A stretch of 48,787 nt of DNA from contig JAFXQO010000041.1 in assembly GCA_017527065.1 (NCBI GenBank), positions 1-48,787 of the forward strand. Direction: 5' to 3'. Below are positions 18,220 through 26,572 of the stretch, one piece after another. The stretch comes from Clostridia bacterium. GTDB lineage: Bacteria > Bacillota > Clostridia > Christensenellales > Aristaeellaceae. The first letter of the stretch is position 1. Each line of letters starts with the position of its first letter. The notes below the pieces were generated by a model. It saw nothing but the letters and a program-made list of their open reading frames with translations, was not told where the DNA came from and did no database searches. The position numbers and the translations under genes are program-made.

Positions 18220-19080
18220 ATGATCCCGGAAATCGGTCATCTGCCCATGAATCCCACGCTGAAGGGCCAGGCGGAGCTCCTGCAGCACATCGCCTACTCG
18301 GCCAACGGCCAGGAGCTGACGCTCATACTGCCCTGGACGATCGGCCAGGATCGCTCGAAACAAAAGCCCGCGCCGCTGATCCTGTTCGTACAGGGCAGCG
18401 CCTGGACGACGCCCAACCTGAACTATGAGATTCCCATGCTCTCGCACTTCGCGGAGGAAGGCATCGCCGTGGCGACGGTCAGTCATCGCAGCGCCCGCGA
18501 CGGATTCCCGTTCCCCACGTTCCTGGTGGATGTGAAATGCGCCATCCGCTTCCTGCGGGCGCACGCGGCGGAATACGCCATCGATCCCAAGCGCATCGCG
18601 GCCTTCGGCACCTCGTCCGGCGGCAACACGGTGTGCCTGCTGGGCCTCACGGGGGACGATCCGGCCTTCAAAAACGGCGAATACCCCGAGGAGAGCGACG
18701 CGGTCTGCGCGGTCGTGGCCTGCTTCGCGCCCACCGACCTGCCCGCGCTGTTCGAGTACCTGAAGAACGCGCCGGATATCAACGCCGTTCTGGCCGCCTA
18801 TTTTGGCCCGGATGAGACTCGCTGGCCGGAAGTGGCGACCGCGTGCAGCCCTGTGGCGCTTGTGGAAAAGGGAAAGGATTACCCGCCCTTCCTGCTCCTG
18901 AACGGCACGGCCGATCCCGTCGTTCCCCACGCGCAGATGGAGGAGCTCTATGAAAAGCTCAAGGCCGCTGGGTATGAGGTGAACGCGTGGTATGTCGACG
19001 GCGCGGAGCACGAGGGCAATTTCTGGAGCCCCGAGGTGCGCAAGGTCATCCACGACGAACTCGTCCGCCGCCTGGCATAG
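18220..19080 (+). CDS. Alpha/beta hydrolase (carboxylesterase / feruloyl-esterase-like)
   Basis: Protein of 286 residues, ATG with AAGGAGG upstream. The fold is shown by LILFVQGSAW near residue 48 (oxyanion region), the nucleophile elbow FGTSSGGNT near residue 130 (G-x-S-x-G with Ser), the acid in GTADPVVPH near residue 230 and the base in DGAEHEGNFW near residue 263. There is no signal peptide, so it acts in the cytoplasm. It resembles the BD-FAE/Aes group that removes acetyl or aryl esters from sugars. Linked to the aldose epimerase, it may de-esterify imported glycans. The specific substrate is not predictable. Confidence 0.88.
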   Translation: MIPEIGHLPMNPTLKGQAELLQHIAYSANGQELTLILPWTIGQDRSKQKPAPLILFVQGSAWTTPNLNYEIPMLSHFAEEGIAVATVSHRSARDGFPFPTFLVDVKCAIRFLRAHAAEYAIDPKRIAAFGTSSGGNTVCLLGLTGDDPAFKNGEYPEESDAVCAVVACFAPTDLPALFEYLKNAPDINAVLAAYFGPDETRWPEVATACSPVALVEKGKDYPPFLLLNGTADPVVPHAQMEELYEKLKAAGYEVNAWYVDGAEHEGNFWSPEVRKVIHDELVRRLA

Positions 19081-19091
19081 GGGAAGGCCCA

Positions 19092-19400
19092 TCAGGGTTC
19101 GTCTTCACGGCCCAATTCGCCGCCATAGCGCATGGCGGTGTACTTCGCCTGAGCGTCAAGGCTCGCTTTCCTGTCGCGCCAGGCGTCTATTTCCGAGCAG
19201 ATGGCAAGCATTTCGTCGACGAGCATTTCCTCGCTGACCGGCTGCGCCTGACGGATGTAGGAGGTCATGCGGTCGATGGCTTTGGGGCTTTTGAGCTGCC
19301 TCGCCATCAGTTCCGCCAGCTCGGCGTGAAAGCCCAGCGCGGTCACGGCCGAGACGAGCTGGTTCCGCGAGCGCGCCCAGATTCTCTGATTGGGTGTCAT
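19092..19400 (-). CDS. Conserved hypothetical protein, co-transcribed with nudC
   Basis: A 102-residue protein I do not recognise. The ATG at 19400 has GGAGG nine bases upstream, and the gene begins 21 bases after the nudC stop on the same strand, so it is likely real and translated in that operon. The sequence is helical, with no membrane segment and no Cys. It starts MTPNQRIWARSRNQLVSAV, contains a central basic stretch and ends acidic (GELGREDEP). No function can be inferred. Confidence 0.6.
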   Translation of the reverse strand: MTPNQRIWARSRNQLVSAVTALGFHAELAELMARQLKSPKAIDRMTSYIRQAQPVSEEMLVDEMLAICSEIDAWRDRKASLDAQAKYTAMRYGGELGREDEP

Positions 19401-19421
19401 GTCATGCGCCTCCAGGACGGT

Positions 19422-20261
19422 TTATTGGGCGCGCGGCTCTTTTCCGGCGCGGAAGGTCATCATCATCTCGTGGGTCAGGCTGAAATCGTTGGGCTGGCCC
19501 ACGATGTCTTCCCGCCGCACCCACACGGCTTCCTTGAGCTCGCGCGCGTCCATGCGGATGGTGGTGTCGCCGTCCACGTCGCAGTAGAAGCCCGCCAGCA
19601 GGTCGTCGACCACGGCCCAGGGCTGGGATTTGTAATAGCGGATGTTTTTAACGCGCAGGCCGGCTTCCTCCATAACTTCGCGCGCCACGGTTTCCTCCAG
19701 CGTCTCGCCGATTTCCGTAAACCCGGCGACGAGGGCATAGAAGGAGATTTCCCGGCCCCGGTATTTCGTCATGAGGATTGTATCTCCGCTTATCACGCCC
19801 ACGATCACCGCGGGGATGATGCGCGGATAGATGCGCCTTTTGCAGGCCGGGCACACTAGGGCGCGTTCGTCGTCGGCCTGGACGGTTTCATTGCCGCAGC
19901 GGCCGCAGAACCGGTTGTCGCGATACCAGTTGTAGAGCTGAAACGCCGTCCACGCGGCGAAGATGATCTCGCGGGGGCCTTCCGCCTGCGAGCGCAGCGC
20001 GCCGACGCGCACCGGCGTCCAATCCTCCGGTAGCGAAGCGCCTTCCATATCGAGAAAGCACGGCGCGCCGTCCAGCGCGAAGAGATAGCGTAAGTCATTG
20101 ACCGGCGACGCCTCTTTTACCCGCGGCAGGCGCACTGCGCCGTTTTCGATGCGGCAGAAGACGCCTCCGTCGCGGAAGGCGAAGAGCCAGCCCTCCGGAT
20201 CGACGGCGCGCCCGGGAATAAACTCATTCCGCAGCCTGTGAGGCCATATATCCTGAATCAT
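19422..20261 (-). CDS. nudC: NAD(H) diphosphatase (NADH pyrophosphatase)
   Basis: Protein of 279 residues. NudC hydrolyses NAD(H) to NMN(H) and AMP and in bacteria can also remove NAD caps from RNA. A zinc ribbon (CGRCGNE and CPACKRR, residues about 120-142) precedes the Nudix box GFTEIGETLEETVAREVMEE (about 175-194, followed by AGL). The diagnostic SQPW motif lies just after, near residue 208. The length and domain order match the family. It is expressed from its own strong promoter together with a downstream 102-residue hypothetical protein. Confidence 0.95.
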   Translation of the reverse strand: MIQDIWPHRLRNEFIPGRAVDPEGWLFAFRDGGVFCRIENGAVRLPRVKEASPVNDLRYLFALDGAPCFLDMEGASLPEDWTPVRVGALRSQAEGPREIIFAAWTAFQLYNWYRDNRFCGRCGNETVQADDERALVCPACKRRIYPRIIPAVIVGVISGDTILMTKYRGREISFYALVAGFTEIGETLEETVAREVMEEAGLRVKNIRYYKSQPWAVVDDLLAGFYCDVDGDTTIRMDARELKEAVWVRREDIVGQPNDFSLTHEMMMTFRAGKEPRAQ

Positions 20262-20301
20262 GCTTTCAACAGCCTTTCATCCCTATCCTTTTCAGAATGG
20301 A

Positions 20302-20330
20302 ATTATATCACAGATCGCGCCCTGTGACAA
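20302..20330 (-). promoter_or_regulatory. Promoter of nudC
   Basis: Minus strand TTGTCA (20325-20330), 17 bases, TATAAT (20302-20307). Confidence 0.85.
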
Positions 20331-20355
20331 CGCCCGAAAAATTCGCGAAACGGCC

Positions 20356-20384
20356 TTTTCAAACAGGGTGAGAAATGCTACAAT
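20356..20384 (+). promoter_or_regulatory. Promoter of the alpha-galactosidase operon
   Basis: TTTTCA (20356-20361), 17 bases, TACAAT (20379-20384), 33 bases before the start codon. The weak -35 fits an inducible gene. Confidence 0.6.
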
Positions 20385-20416
20385 ATAAACAAAATGAACC
20401 GAGGAGGCGATTCACC

Positions 20417-22582
20417 ATGCCAATTTCCTTCAATGAGTCCGATAAGGTCTTTCATCTGCAGGGCAAGACGTTCAGCTACTGTCTGATGCTCCATCCCGAG
20501 CAGGGCCTTCTGAACTTGTATTGGGGCAGCCGCCTGCCGGACGGCGAAATCACCTATCTGATCAACAGTTTCTGGGGCCTCGCGTCCTTTGATTTGGGCG
20601 CGAACCGCTTTCCCACCGAATTGCCCACCCGCGGCACGGGCTATTACGGCACGCCCGCCGTGTGCGCTTTGAACGCACAGGGCAACGACCTGACCAAGCT
20701 GACCTATGTGAGCCACGCCATCGTCCCCGGCAAGCGCAGGCTGGAGGGCCTGCCCGCCGTTTACACAGAGGCGGACAGCGAGGCGACCACCCTCGTGATC
20801 ACGCTGAAGGACGCGCTGACCGGCCTCACCGTCGAGGCGGAATACACCGTGCTGGAGGATCTGGACGCGCTGACGCGTTCCCTGCGCCTCACGAACGGCG
20901 GGGCCGAACGCCTCACGCTCACGCACATGCAGAGCGCCAGCGCGCCGCTCTATGGCGATGATTACGAGCTCATCAACCTGAACGGCGCGTGGGCCCGCGA
21001 GCGCCAGGTTGTCCGCACGCCCCTCGGCCGCGCGAACACCCGCGTGGAGAGCCAGCGGGGCGCCTCCGGCCACGAGCAGAACCCCTTCATCGCGCTGGTC
21101 AAGAAGGATACCACCGAGCAGGCCGGCTCCGCCTGGGCCATGGCGCTGGTGTACAGCGGCTCCTTCCTGGCGACGGCGGAGGTCAACAACTTCTACAACA
21201 CGCGCATGTCCATCGGCCTGAATCCCGAGGTGTGCCGCTGGCAGCTCGATCCCGGCGCGTCCTTCCAGACGCCCGAGGCCATCCTGGTCTATTCCGCCGA
21301 AGGCCTGAACGGCATGTCGCACCGGTTCCACAGGATCATCCGCACCCGCGTGGCGCGGGGCTACTGGCGCGACAAGGTGCGCCCGGTGCTCATCAACAAC
21401 TGGGAGGCGACCTATTTCGGCTTCAACGAGGAGCTCATTCTGAACATCGCCCGGGCGGCGAAGGAGATCGGCGTGGAGCTGTTCGTGCTGGATGACGGCT
21501 GGTTCGGCAAGCGCGACCGCGACAACTGCTCACTGGGCGATTGGGTGGTCGATCGGCGCAAGCTGCCGGGCGGCATCGAGGGCGTGGCCCGCAAGGTGAA
21601 CGAGCTCGGCCTACGCTTCGGCCTGTGGTTCGAGCCGGAGATGATCTCGCCCGACAGCGACCTGTACCGGGCGCATCCCGACTGGTGCCTGCACGTGGAC
21701 GGCCGCAGCCGCACCGAGGCCCGCCAGCAGCTCATCCTCGACCTGAGCCGCAAAGAGGTTCAGGATTACGTGATCGAGGCGGTCTCATCCGTGCTGCGCA
21801 GCGCGCCCATCAGCTACGTCAAGTGGGACATGAACCGCAACATGACCGAGTACTTCTCCGGCGATCAGACGCCGGACCGCCAGATGGAGACGCAGCATCG
21901 CTACATCCTCGGCCTGTATCGCGTGCTGGAGGAAATCACCTCCGCGTTCCCCGAGGTGCTGTTCGAGGGCTGCTCCGGCGGCGGCGGGCGCTTCGACGCC
22001 GGCTTCCTCTACTACATGCCGCAGTTCTGGACCAGCGACGACACCGACCCCGTGGAGCGCCTCGGCATCCAATACGGCACCAGCTTCGTTTATCCGCCGG
22101 CCACCATGGGCGCGCATGTTTCCGCCAGCCCGAATCACCAGACCGGCCGCGCCACCTCCATCAAGATGCGCGCCGACGTGGCGCTGGGCGGTAATTTCGG
22201 CTTTGAGCTCGACCTCAACAAGCTCACCCAGGAGGAAATCGAAGCCTGCCGCAAGGCCGTTGAGACGGTCAAAGCCGTGCGCGGCACGCTGCAGCAGGGC
22301 GAGTTCACCCGCCTGGAGAGCCCCTTCGAGGGCAATTTTGCGGCTTGGCAGTTCGTCGGAAACGAGGGGCGCGACGTGGTGCTCTGCGCCTATCAGCGGC
22401 TGGTCGCGCCGAATCCGGGCTGTCATCGCGTGTTTATGACCGGCCTTTGCCCGGACGCGCGCTATCGCGACGCGGAATCCGGCCAGGTGTTCTCCGGCGC
22501 GGCGCTCATGCACGCGGGCCTGCCGCTGCGGCCCATCCGCAGCGACTTCGGCAGCTGGATCTTCCGCTTTGAGAGGGTATAA
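20417..22582 (+). CDS. Alpha-galactosidase, glycoside hydrolase family 36
   Basis: Protein of 721 residues, ATG nine bases after GAGGAGG. GH36 enzymes release terminal alpha-1,6-galactose from raffinose-family sugars and galactomannans by a retaining mechanism. The N-terminal beta-supersandwich is followed by the TIM barrel with LFVLDDGWFGKRD near residue 357, WFEPEMISPDS near residue 405, KWDMNR near residue 470 (catalytic nucleophile Asp) and FEGCSGGGGRFD near residue 515, followed by WTSDDTD (acid/base region). There is no signal peptide, so it acts on imported oligosaccharides. The size matches the large tetrameric GH36 group. Galactose would pass to galK and galT encoded nearby on the other strand. 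The stop is one base before the DUF3842 gene. Confidence 0.96.
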   Translation: MPISFNESDKVFHLQGKTFSYCLMLHPEQGLLNLYWGSRLPDGEITYLINSFWGLASFDLGANRFPTELPTRGTGYYGTPAVCALNAQGNDLTKLTYVSHAIVPGKRRLEGLPAVYTEADSEATTLVITLKDALTGLTVEAEYTVLEDLDALTRSLRLTNGGAERLTLTHMQSASAPLYGDDYELINLNGAWARERQVVRTPLGRANTRVESQRGASGHEQNPFIALVKKDTTEQAGSAWAMALVYSGSFLATAEVNNFYNTRMSIGLNPEVCRWQLDPGASFQTPEAILVYSAEGLNGMSHRFHRIIRTRVARGYWRDKVRPVLINNWEATYFGFNEELILNIARAAKEIGVELFVLDDGWFGKRDRDNCSLGDWVVDRRKLPGGIEGVARKVNELGLRFGLWFEPEMISPDSDLYRAHPDWCLHVDGRSRTEARQQLILDLSRKEVQDYVIEAVSSVLRSAPISYVKWDMNRNMTEYFSGDQTPDRQMETQHRYILGLYRVLEEITSAFPEVLFEGCSGGGGRFDAGFLYYMPQFWTSDDTDPVERLGIQYGTSFVYPPATMGAHVSASPNHQTGRATSIKMRADVALGGNFGFELDLNKLTQEEIEACRKAVETVKAVRGTLQQGEFTRLESPFEGNFAAWQFVGNEGRDVVLCAYQRLVAPNPGCHRVFMTGLCPDARYRDAESGQVFSGAALMHAGLPLRPIRSDFGSWIFRFERV

Positions 22583-22583
22583 T

Positions 22584-23006
22584 ATGATTGTTGTCGTGAT
22601 GGACGCTCAGGGCGGCGGCGTGGGCCGCATGCTGGTGGAGCAGATGAAAAAACGCCTGCCGGAGCAGAAGCTCATCGCCGTGGGCACAAATTCGGCGGCG
22701 ACCGCGGCCATGCTGCGGGCTGGCGCGGATCAGGGCGCGACAGGGGAAAACGCCGTGCGCGTCAACGCGGCGCGGGCCGACCTGATTATCGCGCCCATCG
22801 GGCTGGCGCTCTGCGACGCCATGCTGGGCGAAGTGACAGGCGGCATGGCGCTGGCCGTGGGCGGCTCGCCGGGGCACAAGATCCTGGTGCCCGTGTCCCG
22901 CTGCGGCGTGACGATCGCGGGCACGCCGGCCATGACGCTGGCCGAGGCCGTTTCACAGGCGGTGGAGCAGGCCGTGCTGTTTGTGAATAACAATGGGATA
23001 GTATAA
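22584..23006 (+). CDS. DUF3842 family protein
   Basis: Protein of 140 residues starting one base after the alpha-galactosidase stop, with GAGAGG within that gene as its ribosome-binding site. The N-terminus MIVVVMDAQGGGVG looks like a Rossmann-type nucleotide-binding loop. Later segments (ADLIIAPIGLALCDAMLGE and KILVPVSRCGVTIAG) are characteristic of DUF3842, a small cytoplasmic family found mainly in Clostridia. The biochemical role is unknown. Coupling to the alpha-galactosidase may reflect only shared transcription. A strong terminator follows. Confidence 0.85.
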   Translation: MIVVVMDAQGGGVGRMLVEQMKKRLPEQKLIAVGTNSAATAAMLRAGADQGATGENAVRVNAARADLIIAPIGLALCDAMLGEVTGGMALAVGGSPGHKILVPVSRCGVTIAGTPAMTLAEAVSQAVEQAVLFVNNNGIV

Positions 23007-23010
23007 AAGA

Positions 23011-23056
23011 GCGAACCGGGCGGGCCGAAAGACAACGGCCCGCCCGGTTCGTTTGG
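23011..23056. terminator. Bidirectional terminator between DUF3842 and cupin genes
   Basis: A 15-base stem, CGAACCGGGCGGGCC pairing with GGCCCGCCCGGTTCG, with a ten-base loop. GTTTGG follows on the plus strand and CTCTTTTATA on the minus strand. Confidence 0.85.
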
Positions 23057-23063
23057 CGATCCT

Positions 23064-23396
23064 TTATTTCAGGAAATCCTCCCGCATGGGCGTGAACACA
23101 TCCACCAGGATGCCTTCCTCCAGGCACAGCGTGCCGTGGGGCTGGTTCGACTCGAAGACGAGGCTGTCGCCCGGGCCGACGATGACCGGCTTGTTATCCA
23201 CCGTGAACTCAAACAAGCCGGATCTGACATAGGTACACTGAACGTGCGGGTGAGTATGGACCGCCCCGCGGCCGTTTGTCTTGAAATGCACCTCGACCAT
23301 CATGATGTCCTTGTTGTAGGCGAGGATCTTGCGCCCGCTCAGTTCGTCGAGCTTGTGCAGCGGCGCGTCTTCGTTGTGGATCATGGAAACGCTCAT
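23064..23396 (-). CDS. Cupin-domain protein (KdgF-like)
   Basis: Protein of 110 residues, ATG with GGAGGG upstream. A single cupin barrel is shown by HTHPHVQCTYVRSGLFEF near residue 47 (metal-binding His residues) and GPGDSLVFESNQPHG near residue 74 (second motif with His). Small cupins of this kind include KdgF, which linearises unsaturated uronates released by polysaccharide lyases. The heparinase-type lyase and uronate epimerase elsewhere in the window make that role possible but unproven. It is the last gene of the galK-to-galT minus-strand operon, 26 bases after galT. Confidence 0.8.
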   Translation of the reverse strand: MSVSMIHNEDAPLHKLDELSGRKILAYNKDIMMVEVHFKTNGRGAVHTHPHVQCTYVRSGLFEFTVDNKPVIVGPGDSLVFESNQPHGTLCLEEGILVDVFTPMREDFLK

Positions 23397-23422
23397 GTCT
23401 TTTTCCCTCCGTCTTTTGTTTT

Positions 23423-24949
23423 TTACTTTTCCGTGTAACCCAGCGTGTTCAGGAAACGCAGCACGCCCGCGCGGCCGTTTTCATCGTGCTTGTAGACGCC
23501 CGCGTCGGCCAGCACGGCGGCGCACTTCACGGCCATCGCCGCATGGATGGCCTGAACGGCTTCTTCCTGTGTGAGCGACGCGCCGGTCTTCGCGGCGATC
23601 TCCTTCACCCATTCATAGTGCTTGAGGATGGGGGAGTCGTCGGCGGGCTTCTGGTCGAGGGGGATCTTGCCGGTCAGGTACCCGGACAGCTCGGACAGCT
23701 CGCCCAGCAGGCGGCCCGGCAGGATGAACAGGCCCATGACTTCGATCAGGCCGATGTTTTCCTTCTTGATGTGATGCAGCGGCGCGTGGGGGTGGAAGAT
23801 GCCCAGCGGGTTTTCCGCGTCGGTGCGGTTGTTGCGCAGCACCAGGTTCAGGCTCCACAGGCCGTCCTTTTTGCGCAGGATAGGCGTGATGGTATTGTGG
23901 GGCGCGTCGGTCTGGGCCAATATGCCGCAGGCCGCGTCGGAGTACGCCCGCCAGGCGTCAAGCATCGCCATCGCCGCGCGTTTCAGGGCGTTCCGATCCG
24001 CGCCGGTCAGATTCACGCAGGTAAGGGGCCAGTCGAGCACTGTCGCGTGAACGGCGGCGTCCGGGCCGTTCAGGTCGATCCACACGCCGGCGTGATCCAT
24101 GGGGAAGGTGTAGTGGCCGCCCTGGAAGTGGTCGTGGCCCAGTATGGAGCCGCCTACGATGGGCAGGTCGGCGTTGGAGCCGATCAGGTAGTGCGGGAAC
24201 TGCTCCACGAAGTCGAACAGGCAGTCAAAGGTATTCTCGCAGATGCGCATGGGCCGGTGCTGTTCGTTCAGCACGATGCAATGCTCCGGGTAATAGAGAT
24301 ACGGCGAGTATTGGAAATACCATCTCTCGCCGTTCAGCGTGAGCGGCACGAGGCGGTGGTTTTGACGGGCCGGGAAATCGAGCCGGCCGGCGTAACCGGT
24401 GTTTTCGACGCAGAGCAAGCATAGGGGATAGCCGACCTTCGGCGCGTTGCGCTGGGCGGCGATGTCGCGGGGGTCCTTTTCCGGCTTGGAGAGATTGATG
24501 GTGATTTCCAGTTCACCCGCGGGCGAATCGATGAAGTAGCGCACGTTGCGGGCGATGCTGTCCACGCGGATGTAGTCGCACGCACGGCACATCTCGTAGA
24601 ACCACGCCGTGGCCGCCTCCGGGCCTTCGCTCTCATACAGCGCCTTGAATTTGCCGCGCACGACGGCGGGCGCGGGCGTGATTTCGCCGCACAGTTTCGC
24701 GCCGAAGAGATCCTTCGCGCCGGCCGTGTCCGCGATGAGGCCGCGCTGAGCCGCGACGGCGGTCAGTTCCTCCAGCATGGGCGTGACGGTGGGCGGCAGC
24801 GGCTCGTCGCAGGGCTTCGTCTCCTCGGGCGCGCTCATCTGCATGGCCTCGAGCAGGCGGTTGAGGATGTAGGGGCGGTCGATGTCCTCCACAAGGCCGT
24901 GGGCGACGGCGAAATCAATCAGGCGCAGGAGGTTTTCGGTGGCGTTCAT
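23423..24949 (-). CDS. galT: UDP-glucose--hexose-1-phosphate uridylyltransferase, Firmicutes type
   Basis: Protein of 508 residues from the ATG at 24949 (MNATENLLRLIDFA). An upstream in-frame TTG lies inside the end of rsmI and has no ribosome-binding site. GalT transfers UMP between UDP-glucose and galactose-1-phosphate in the Leloir pathway. The length and the motif LGHDHFQGGHYTFPMDHAG near residue 280 identify the GalT type 2 family of Bacillota, which differs from the 350-residue E. coli type. Other family blocks are YLYYPEHCIVLNEQHRPM and RNNRTDAENPLGIFHPH. It belongs to the operon that begins with galK, but rRNA and tRNA modification genes separate the two Leloir genes. Confidence 0.95.
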   Translation of the reverse strand: MNATENLLRLIDFAVAHGLVEDIDRPYILNRLLEAMQMSAPEETKPCDEPLPPTVTPMLEELTAVAAQRGLIADTAGAKDLFGAKLCGEITPAPAVVRGKFKALYESEGPEAATAWFYEMCRACDYIRVDSIARNVRYFIDSPAGELEITINLSKPEKDPRDIAAQRNAPKVGYPLCLLCVENTGYAGRLDFPARQNHRLVPLTLNGERWYFQYSPYLYYPEHCIVLNEQHRPMRICENTFDCLFDFVEQFPHYLIGSNADLPIVGGSILGHDHFQGGHYTFPMDHAGVWIDLNGPDAAVHATVLDWPLTCVNLTGADRNALKRAAMAMLDAWRAYSDAACGILAQTDAPHNTITPILRKKDGLWSLNLVLRNNRTDAENPLGIFHPHAPLHHIKKENIGLIEVMGLFILPGRLLGELSELSGYLTGKIPLDQKPADDSPILKHYEWVKEIAAKTGASLTQEEAVQAIHAAMAVKCAAVLADAGVYKHDENGRAGVLRFLNTLGYTEK

Positions 24950-24971
24950 GGCAATCACTCTCGCTTTCTCT

Positions 24972-25829
24972 TCACTCTTCTTCAAATAAACCCTGTATCC
25001 GCACCTTCGCGCGGTATATCTCGTTTCTCGGGCAGCCGGCCTTCCGGGCGGCTTCTTCCGCTTCCTCCAGGCTCGCGCCGTCCAGTATGGCGCGGAGCAT
25101 GACCACGTCGGCGGGCAGCGCCTCGGCCTTCTTTTCGACAGGCGGCATAGGACTCATGTCGATCACCAGGCAGTATTCGCCCTTTTCCACGTTGGGATTG
25201 GCCGTGAGCTGGGCCAGAACGGCCTCGCAGGGTCCCCGGTAGATCTTCTCATAGAGCTTGCTCAGATCGCAGCATACCGCCAGATCGCAGCCGGGCAGCG
25301 CCTGGTAGATCGCCTCGACCAGCTTCACCACGCGATGCGGCGATTCATACGCCACGGCCACCGGGACGCCTGTTTCACGGATGGCGCCGAGCTTTTCCAT
25401 GAGCGGCTTTTTCTCCCGCGGCAGGAAGCCGTAGAAGGCGAATTCCCGCGCGTCGAATCCGGCGGCGGAGAGGGCTGTCACCGTGGCGGAGGGGCCGCAC
25501 ACCGGCTTCACCTCGATGCCCGCGCGCCAGGCGGCGTCAACCAGAACCCGACCCGGGTCTGAAATGGCCGGCGTGCCCGCGTCGCAGGTGAGGGCGACAG
25601 TGAGGTTCTCGGCGAGCATGCGCTCGATGATCGGGCCGGAACGGCTTTCCTCGTTGTGCCGGTGACAGGATACGGTCGGTTTTGACAGGCCCAGGTGGTT
25701 CAAGAGCTTCATCGCCACGCGGGTGTCCTCCGCGGCGACGAGATCGGCCTGCTCCAGCGCCTCGCGCACGCGGGGCGAGAGGTCGTTCAGGTTGCCGATG
25801 GGCGTGGCGACGACATACAGTACGGCCAT
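24972..25829 (-). CDS. rsmI: 16S rRNA (cytidine(1402)-2'-O)-methyltransferase
   Basis: Protein of 285 residues from the ATG at 25829. RsmI adds the 2'-O-methyl group to C1402 in helix 44 of 16S rRNA, next to the P site, working with RsmH, which adds the N4-methyl to the same base. The tetrapyrrole-methylase fold is shown by LYVVATPIGNLNDLSPR at the N-terminus, LVAAEDTRV near residue 35, LTCDAGTPAISDPG near residue 82 and YESPHRV near residue 167. The normal length is 280-290. The start is two bases from the end of the Rmt-like methyltransferase gene, so the two are translationally linked. Having rsmI and rsmH in one operon is unusual. Confidence 0.95.
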   Translation of the reverse strand: MAVLYVVATPIGNLNDLSPRVREALEQADLVAAEDTRVAMKLLNHLGLSKPTVSCHRHNEESRSGPIIERMLAENLTVALTCDAGTPAISDPGRVLVDAAWRAGIEVKPVCGPSATVTALSAAGFDAREFAFYGFLPREKKPLMEKLGAIRETGVPVAVAYESPHRVVKLVEAIYQALPGCDLAVCCDLSKLYEKIYRGPCEAVLAQLTANPNVEKGEYCLVIDMSPMPPVEKKAEALPADVVMLRAILDGASLEEAEEAARKAGCPRNEIYRAKVRIQGLFEEE

Positions 25830-25831
25830 GA

Positions 25832-26572
25832 TTATACTCCGCTCCTTCGGACGATGTAGCACAGCTCGCCGAACAGCGCCTCGCGCCGCAGGATGTCGAA
25901 CATGCCGCGCGATTCGCCCTCGAACCATTCGCTGTAATGCCGCTCCATTCCGACGCCGCGTCCGCCCAGCGTTTTCATGGGAAATGTGACGATGATCACC
26001 GGCGCGGGCAAACGCCCCAGGAGCCGCATGGCCGCGCCCTTCTCCTGCTGCTCAAGAACGGGCAGCAGCTTCATCGCCAGCGCGGCGTCTGCCCCGGGCA
26101 AATGTGGGTCGCAGAGCAGGTCGCGGCACTCGGCGGATACGTCCCAGCCCCGGGCCGCCGCCCAATCGTTCACCAGGGCGATGCAGCCGCCGCTGATGTC
26201 GACGCCGCGCACCACGAAGCCCCGGGACCCCAGATAGATGGGGTTCAGCCCGCAGGCCAGATCGAGCAGCGTGCGCGCGCCGATGGGCCCCAGCAGCGCG
26301 TCGTAGAAGGCGTCGATGTGGGGGAGGCGTTCGCGCGTAGAGGAATGCAGCGCCAGCGTTTCGGAGAGCGCCCGGGCCGGGTCGTCCCCAGCGGATGCGA
26401 GCAGCTTTCGCGCGCGCTTCAGTTCGTCCGGCGTCATGAACGCGCCGGTGATCTGGTGCAGCGCGGTTTTAACGGCCTTGTCCGCTTCCTTCGCGCTCCG
26501 GTAGCGGGCCGCGGCCTGCGCCGTCAGCCGGGCCACGGTATCCGGGCAGATATCCGCGTATTTACCGCCCAT
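25832..26572 (-). CDS. 16S rRNA (guanine(1405)-N7)-methyltransferase family protein (Rmt/ArmA/FmrO type)
   Basis: Protein of 246 residues, the usual size of the aminoglycoside-resistance rRNA methyltransferases. From memory of RmtB the matches run from end to end: KYADICPDTVARL (4-16), ITGAFMTPDELK (41-52), LALHSSTRERLPHIDAFYD (73-91), the SAM-binding block LLDLACGLNP (102-111), ALAMKLLPVLEQ (164-175), VTFPMKTLGGRGVGME (195-210) and HYSEWFEG (212-219). The family methylates N7 of G1405 in the aminoglycoside site of 16S rRNA, blocking gentamicin and amikacin binding. The ATG overlaps the tgt stop by 11 bases and rsmI starts two bases after this gene, so it is embedded in a modification operon. 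Composition equals its neighbours, and no mobile element is near. Family membership is very likely, but target base and resistance need testing. Confidence 0.9.
   Translation of the reverse strand: MGGKYADICPDTVARLTAQAAARYRSAKEADKAVKTALHQITGAFMTPDELKRARKLLASAGDDPARALSETLALHSSTRERLPHIDAFYDALLGPIGARTLLDLACGLNPIYLGSRGFVVRGVDISGGCIALVNDWAAARGWDVSAECRDLLCDPHLPGADAALAMKLLPVLEQQEKGAAMRLLGRLPAPVIIVTFPMKTLGGRGVGMERHYSEWFEGESRGMFDILRREALFGELCYIVRRSGV

Noticed and set aside
25832-26572. Mobile aminoglycoside-resistance cassette
   Set aside because: No insertion sequence, integrase, inverted repeats or shift in composition surrounds the gene, and it overlaps and abuts housekeeping genes in an operon.
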